NCBI GenBank assembly: GCA_035934555.1
Contig: DASYXT010000044.1
Location: forward strand, 65,717-129,716
Direction of reading: 5' to 3'
Origin: DASYXT01 sp035934555
GTDB taxonomy: Bacteria > Verrucomicrobiota > Verrucomicrobiia > Limisphaerales > UBA8199
Length of the DNA: 64,000 nucleotides
Below, one piece after another: positions 59,085-64,000 of the stretch. A model generated the notes under the pieces. That model did not search any database. It saw nothing but the letters and a program-made list of their open reading frames with translations, and had not been told where the DNA came from. A program made the translations under genes and the position numbers. Every line of letters begins with the position of its first letter. Within the stretch, counting starts at the first letter, position 1.

Positions 59085-61328
59085 TCAGGGAGAACGGATA
59101 ACGTAGAACTCTTGTGAGTTGGTGCCGGGAGAGTCGGTGAACTGGTAATAGCCGGGCGGATTTTCGCTCGGCGCGCCAATACGGGTCCAACTGGTCAATG
59201 GCAGCGACACGTCTGTGCTGGACAAGACGCTGAAGGAGGCGCCCGGGGTGTTGGTAAAGGCGAACTGAAAGGAGCCATTGGGCAATAGCTTCGCTCCTAT
59301 CAACGTCATCGCTGTGCCCAAAATCGCCGCTTGTTGTGTCACCGGTATCGTTTGCCCAAGCAGGCTGATATTGGCCGTGCGAGCGAAGCCGGTATTGGCA
59401 CTGAAGGCAAAACTGACGATACCATTGGTAACGCCCGTGATGGTCAGCCAGGACTGATCGCTGGTGGGTGCAAACGGCCCGGCCAGGTTTTGCGTGGGAG
59501 GCAATACCGGCGGCAGAGAATCGTTGCCCGCGCCTCGGGCTTCCGCCCTGGGGTTGATGTCCACCAAAGCGCGCGCCAGTTCTTTCACACAATTGTTGTG
59601 CGTGTCGGCGATATAAATATTGCCGTTCGCATCCACCGCGATGCCTAGGGGATAACTCAGGCCCCCGTAAATATTAACCGGCACAGACACATCGAGGGTC
59701 GCCGGCGACCACTGGCGAATTTCGCTCCACGCCCCATCGGCGATATAAACGTTGCCGGCGCCATCGACCGCGACATCGCTGGCCGCGCCCAGCGGGAAAT
59801 CAAAAGGGTCGAACAGCAGGCTGGTGGTGTTGCTGGTGGGCGCCCATTTCTTCACCACGTTGGTGTCGCCAATGTACAAGTTGTCTGCGAGATCCACCGC
59901 CACTCCTGAAGGACCGCCGAACCCGGAAAGCAACAGTGACGTGGTTTGGCTCCCGGCCGACCACTCGTCTATCTGGAACGTTTGTGGGTCAACCACATAA
60001 GCGTTCCCCGCGGCATCGACCGCCACGTGACCCGGATAATAAAAGCCCGAGAGCGTAACCAAGGTGTTGCTCGCCATGATCCACTCATTCAGCGCGCCAT
60101 AGTACTCGTCGGTAAAATAGAGATTGCCTGCTCCGTCGAACGCCAGGCCCACAGGTCTGAACAGGCCGGGAATGGGCAGTTGCCTAACGGTGTTGCTGGC
60201 CGCTATCCATTCCTTGACCGCCATGTGGAGGTAATCGGCAATGTAAACATTACCGGTCCCGTCCACAGCCACGCTGAGCGGTTGGTTCAAGCCCGTGACC
60301 AGCGTGGCCAGCGGCGGCTGCGTCGCCACATAAGTTGCACCGGCCTGAGTCACCGTCAGAAGCTGCCCCCCGATGGCGAGCGTGGCCGAGCGCGTCGCCC
60401 CCGTGTTCGCATCAAAGGAAAAGATCACATCCGCGCTGCCGGTGCCGCTGGCCATCCCTGCGCCCGGGTGCAACCACGAGGCGTTGGGGGTCACCGTCCA
60501 AGCCGAGCTTGCAGGCGATACTGCCAAAACCACGCTGTCAGTGCCCGCAGCCGGTGCTTCCCAACGCGCGCTGGCGCCCAGGAACGCGGGCGTGGCGTTC
60601 ACCCACGTGGCGCCGTTCATCAGCGTGCCCGTGTTGCCGTTGCCGCTGGAATCCATGGCCGTGACGCCGCTCCCTGCGTTCAGGTGATAGTACGCCACCA
60701 GGCCCGGCTGAGGACCTACAAACGAGAGATTCATGTCCGTCTGAATCTGACTGGCGGTGCGTACCGTGCTCCAGAGCCGCACCTCGGCCAATTGCCCGTT
60801 GAAGAAATTGCAATTGCAGACGGAACCTTGCCGGCCAATGTAAAGCGGTGAACCGGAGGTTGAGTACAGCGACCCCGGCCGGGAGGCCGTCCCGTTCAAA
60901 AGCCCATTGATGTAAAACTGCTTATTGGTGCCATCATAGGTCACCGCCACATGCGTCCAGGTGTTGAGGGGGATGCTCGAAGAGGAAACATCCCAGCCGC
61001 CCGCCCCGAAAAAGCTGATCAGGGTGCCCGAACCCAAGCCGTCATCGCCGAGTTGGAAAATATAATCGGTGATGTTTCCGTAGTCGCCGTCGCCTCGTGA
61101 CGCAATGGTCAACTGGCCCGCAGCCGGGATGTTGACCCAAGCCTCCAAAGTGAGCTGGGTCGGAGTGAGGGCCGGATTGGCGGGGACCAAAACGTATTGA
61201 GCGGAACCCGCGGCCAGGTTGAGGCTGTAGTTTGCAGCCGCCCATACGGGGAGACTTGAAAGCAGCGCCACCAAGGCGAAACCGAGCCACAGGGCGTTCA
61301 AGCATGGAGTGATTCTCATGGTTTTCAT
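59085..61328 (-). CDS. Exported LamG / BACON / NHL-propeller protein
   Basis: 747 residues from ATG 61328 (MKTMRITPCLNALWLGFALV), signal peptide ending VWAAAN. LamG domain ~35-235 (LTLEAWVNIPAAGQLTIASR, WTHVAVTYDGTNKQFYINGL, GQLAEVRLWSTVRTASQI). A BACON-type domain follows (WLHPGAGMASGTGSADVIFS, SFDANTGATRSATLAIG), then at least six NHL-like propeller blades (~345-600; SVAVDGTGNVYIADYLHMAV, GIAVDANGNIYIADTHN), a second BACON module (SDQSWLTITG, ANTGFARTANISLLG) and a C-terminal fibronectin-like domain ending EFYVIRSP. Probably a surface protein that binds glycans or other proteins; no enzyme motif was seen. Confidence 0.85.
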   Translation of the reverse strand: MKTMRITPCLNALWLGFALVALLSSLPVWAAANYSLNLAAGSAQYVLVPANPALTPTQLTLEAWVNIPAAGQLTIASRGDGDYGNITDYIFQLGDDGLGSGTLISFFGAGGWDVSSSSIPLNTWTHVAVTYDGTNKQFYINGLLNGTASRPGSLYSTSGSPLYIGRQGSVCNCNFFNGQLAEVRLWSTVRTASQIQTDMNLSFVGPQPGLVAYYHLNAGSGVTAMDSSGNGNTGTLMNGATWVNATPAFLGASARWEAPAAGTDSVVLAVSPASSAWTVTPNASWLHPGAGMASGTGSADVIFSFDANTGATRSATLAIGGQLLTVTQAGATYVATQPPLATLVTGLNQPLSVAVDGTGNVYIADYLHMAVKEWIAASNTVRQLPIPGLFRPVGLAFDGAGNLYFTDEYYGALNEWIMASNTLVTLSGFYYPGHVAVDAAGNAYVVDPQTFQIDEWSAGSQTTSLLLSGFGGPSGVAVDLADNLYIGDTNVVKKWAPTSNTTSLLFDPFDFPLGAASDVAVDGAGNVYIADGAWSEIRQWSPATLDVSVPVNIYGGLSYPLGIAVDANGNIYIADTHNNCVKELARALVDINPRAEARGAGNDSLPPVLPPTQNLAGPFAPTSDQSWLTITGVTNGIVSFAFSANTGFARTANISLLGQTIPVTQQAAILGTAMTLIGAKLLPNGSFQFAFTNTPGASFSVLSSTDVSLPLTSWTRIGAPSENPPGYYQFTDSPGTNSQEFYVIRSP

Positions 61329-61534
61329 GGCGCTGGTGGGCCGCTCGCGCCGGGCAGGAGGAATTGGCATGACTTATAGTGACAATAACTTAGGCTAGAA
61401 GTCAAGCTCGACGCCCCCTTGCCATTCGTTGCCATGAACAGTCAGCGCATTTGCCTTGACTTGCGAACGCACTTGGCGTTCAATGTCCCTCAAAGCCGCC
61501 ATCTGTAGTTAAACGACACAATTCGAACGTCTTT

Positions 61535-64000
61535 ATGAAAGCGCCTATTCTATGGACCTGCTCCGCTCTTTTGTTGCTCGGCTTGGGCAGCGCCCCTGCC
61601 GCCATTCGGAACCTGCCCGGCTTTAGCGCCAATACCTACGGCGCAAACGATGATGGCAGTTATCCGTGCACCGGCACCGGCGCCGGCGTGCCCGGCGGAT
61701 GCACCCCAACCACTGTGCCGATTGGCTTTAGCCTCAATTTCTACGGCAACACCGTCAGCGACCTGTACCTCAACAACAATGGCAATGTGACCTTCGACAG
61801 CCCGTTGAGCGAATATACTCCCTTCGGCCTGCCAGCCACCGCCACCCAGATCATTGCTCCCTACTTTGCCGACGTGGACACCCGGGCAGGCAATTTGGTC
61901 ACCTTCGGCAACGACACGGTGGATGGGCACCCGGCCTTCGGTGTGAACTGGATCGGGGTGGGTTACTTCAGCCAGGAAATCGATAAGCTCAACAGTTTCC
62001 AGCTCATTCTCATCAACCGCTCGGACCGGAACGCCGGTGATTTTGACATCGAATTCAACTACGACCAGGTTCAGTGGGAGACCGGCGATGCCAGCGGCGG
62101 CACCGCCGGCTTGGGCGGCAGTTCTGCCGTGGTGGGTTTCTCCAATGGCAGCGGGCTGCCGGGGACCTCATTCCAGTTGCATGGCTCGCTCATCCCCGGA
62201 CAATTCCTCGACAGCAATCCGGGCGGTTTAATCCATCGCAGCCTCAACTCCACCGTGTTGGGCCGGTATGTCATTCCCATCATTAACCTGTCCAACACCG
62301 TGCTCAATGTAACGCGTTTCAGCCAGGGTGATCCCCGCTGGGCCGCCAACACCTACGCCAACTCAACCTACACCATCCAGCAAAAGGGCTGCGCCCTTTC
62401 TTCTCTGGCGATGGCCCTCAACTTCGCAGGTGTTTCCACCGACCCGGGCGCCCTCAATACTTTGATGAACAACGATGGTGACTTTGTCGGAACCGGCGTC
62501 AACTGGACCGCCGCCACGCGCGATGCCTCCGGCGATTCCCTCGAGTTCCATGCCTTTCGCACCACCGACACCCAGTACCTGAGCCAGACCCTGGCCAACG
62601 GTTACCCCATTATCGTGGGGGTCAACCTGAACGACCAGGGGGAGCCCTCACATTTTGTGCTCGTGATCGGGTACCAGAACGGCCAATTCCTCATCAACGA
62701 TCCGGGACACGCCGACGCCACCACCTTGGCGGCTTACAACAACCAGTTCGAGACACGCGGTTATGTGAGCGACCCTCCGGGCGATGTCAGTGGCATGGTC
62801 ATTAGCGTCGATAACCCCGCCGACCTGTTGGTCGTGGACCCGCTGGGACGGCGCACGGGCTTGGTTTCCGGCCTGGTCTTGGAAGAAAGCCCGCAAGCAT
62901 TTCATTTTAGTGACACCCTCGAAGACAGCGACGCGACCGGCGCGCCCGGAACCGATACCGCTCACCAGGTGGACTTTTACGAGCCGATGCAGGGCACTTA
63001 TCAGGTCTTCGTCCTGGGGGAGAAACCGGGCAATTACAAGCTGCGCTTCCGCTCCTTTGGCCCGACCGGCGCCCCGATGACACCTCTAACCTTCCAAGGC
63101 TCAATCGCCCCTGGCGGCATGGTGCCGCTGCAGGTCAACCTGGGCGCTGCCAGTCTCAGTTCCCAACCGTTTACCAACCTCTGCCCGTGGACCGCAACGC
63201 CCACCAACGGCTCGGCGCCGCTCACCGTCCAGTTCAACGCCCCCGGCACCGATACCAGTGGCAATGCCATCATTCAATGGAATTGGAGCTTCGGCGATGG
63301 CTCAATAGACACGGGCCAAACTCCCTCCCATACCTACAACGCCCCCGGCACCTTCTTTCCAAACCTGACGGTCGTCAACAGTTTGGGCAACACCATCGTC
63401 GGTGCCGGGCCGGCCATTGTCATGCCCACCGTCCAGTTCACCGCCACCCCTTCCAGCGGCTCGCCACCGCTTACCGTCCAATTCAACTGCCCCTCCACCG
63501 ACACCCTGGGACTTGCCCTCACCGGCTGGAGTTGGGATTTCGGCGACGGCTCGACCGCTACCCAACAAAACCCCTCGCATACTTACCTCACTGTGGGATC
63601 TTTCTCGCCTACGCTCGTCGCTACCGACAGCGCGGGCAGCAGCGTGGCGGGCGTCGGTCCCATAATCTCGACCCTCCCGAGCTCCGGGTTGGTCGTCAAC
63701 GGCGGGTTCGAGAGTGGCAATCTGACTGGCTGGACCGAATCCGGCAACTCTGGAAATGCCGTCATTAGCACCGATCCTCTCTACGTCCACTCCGGCACCT
63801 ATGGCGTGGAGTTGGGACCGGTCGGCGCCCTGGGCTACCTTTCGCAGGTCTTGCCCACTACGCCCGGAAAAACCTACCTCATCTCGCTTTGGATGGACAG
63901 CCCGGACGGGCAGGCACCCAATGAATTCAGCGTGGCCTGGAACGGCACCACGCTCTTCGATCAGCTCGATATTCCGGCCATTGGTTGGACCAATATTCAG
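61535..64000 (+). CDS. Exported nidogen-like / C39-like peptidase / PKD protein (partial)
   Basis: 822 codons from ATG 61535 to the right edge; no stop, so the C-terminus is missing. Signal peptide MKAPILWTCSALLLLGLGSA. Residues ~30-240 resemble a NIDO (nidogen-like) domain: GFSLNFYGNTVSDLYLNNNG, IIAPYFADVDTRAG, FQLILINRSDRNAGDFDIEF. Residues ~270-420 are a C39-like papain-fold peptidase with C286 (QQKGCALSSLAMAL), H373 (PSHFVLVIGY) and D389 (LINDPG). A jelly-roll domain (~425-545), two PKD domains (~549-705; WNWSFGDGS, WSWDFGDGS) and a carbohydrate-binding-like module (from ~717, NGGFESGNLTGWT) follow. Likely a surface-attached protease or bacteriocin-type processing enzyme fused to adhesive modules. 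Confidence 0.85.
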   Translation, partial: MKAPILWTCSALLLLGLGSAPAAIRNLPGFSANTYGANDDGSYPCTGTGAGVPGGCTPTTVPIGFSLNFYGNTVSDLYLNNNGNVTFDSPLSEYTPFGLPATATQIIAPYFADVDTRAGNLVTFGNDTVDGHPAFGVNWIGVGYFSQEIDKLNSFQLILINRSDRNAGDFDIEFNYDQVQWETGDASGGTAGLGGSSAVVGFSNGSGLPGTSFQLHGSLIPGQFLDSNPGGLIHRSLNSTVLGRYVIPIINLSNTVLNVTRFSQGDPRWAANTYANSTYTIQQKGCALSSLAMALNFAGVSTDPGALNTLMNNDGDFVGTGVNWTAATRDASGDSLEFHAFRTTDTQYLSQTLANGYPIIVGVNLNDQGEPSHFVLVIGYQNGQFLINDPGHADATTLAAYNNQFETRGYVSDPPGDVSGMVISVDNPADLLVVDPLGRRTGLVSGLVLEESPQAFHFSDTLEDSDATGAPGTDTAHQVDFYEPMQGTYQVFVLGEKPGNYKLRFRSFGPTGAPMTPLTFQGSIAPGGMVPLQVNLGAASLSSQPFTNLCPWTATPTNGSAPLTVQFNAPGTDTSGNAIIQWNWSFGDGSIDTGQTPSHTYNAPGTFFPNLTVVNSLGNTIVGAGPAIVMPTVQFTATPSSGSPPLTVQFNCPSTDTLGLALTGWSWDFGDGSTATQQNPSHTYLTVGSFSPTLVATDSAGSSVAGVGPIISTLPSSGLVVNGGFESGNLTGWTESGNSGNAVISTDPLYVHSGTYGVELGPVGALGYLSQVLPTTPGKTYLISLWMDSPDGQAPNEFSVAWNGTTLFDQLDIPAIGWTNIQ

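Overview
The window looks like a chromosomal segment of a GC-rich, Gram-negative, free-living bacterium of the Verrucomicrobiota (Pedosphaera/Limisphaera-like). The signs are a PEP-CTERM protein, large exported Ig/LamG/NHL/PKD proteins, a GH172-GH43 pair, a GH9, DUF1080 and SHOCT lipoproteins, LpxI (hence lipid A), and many short palindromic intergenic repeats. The phylum call is inference from gene content; no rRNA or tRNA gene was seen.

Layout. 1-0.8 kb: a toxin-antitoxin pair with a palindromic operator (antitoxin cut by the left edge). 1-6 kb: small lipoproteins, a frameshifted membrane gene, a RAYT transposase scrap and two exported surface proteins. 6-14.6 kb: an unknown helical protein, a KTSC protein, a PLP decarboxylase, a SirB1-like protein, then a tight operon of sugar-binding lipoprotein, GH172 and GH43-like enzyme. 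14.7-16.5 kb: rpoD. 17-19 kb: a glycosyltransferase and a DUF218 protein. 19-24 kb: a MacA/LolD-like efflux operon with two tandem permeases. 24-27 kb: EamA exporter, panB, moaC, mogA. 27-34.6 kb: small hypotheticals, YhbY, decayed hicBA, a methyltransferase, pilT with an SLBB lipoprotein, an AONS-family enzyme and a broken gene. 35-40 kb: CaCA-like antiporter, DUF167, DUF1080 lipoprotein, gnd, lpxI. 40.5-45.5 kb: histidine kinase, response regulator and hybrid kinase in one operon. 45.5-51.6 kb: a polysaccharide operon (GT4, sugar transferase, LbH nucleotidyltransferase-like protein, STAS) and a GH9 enzyme. 52-53.3 kb: LuxR-type regulator, BON lipoprotein. 53.5-58.9 kb: lexA plus a giant polymerase gene. 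59-64 kb: NHL/LamG protein and a C39-like/PKD surface protein that runs off the right edge.

The most striking locus is 53484-58880. A LexA-type repressor with its own operator-like promoter is translationally coupled (ATGA overlap) to one 1574-codon ORF that joins a complete, catalytically intact DinB-type Y-family polymerase to a complete DnaE2/ImuC-like C-family polymerase. This resembles a one-polypeptide, SOS-controlled mutasome that replaces the separate imuA-imuB-dnaE2 genes. The linker and a loop of the PHP domain are built from palindromic repeat elements of intergenic type that are translated in frame, and the linker also holds a 7-bp tandem repeat that could switch the frame.
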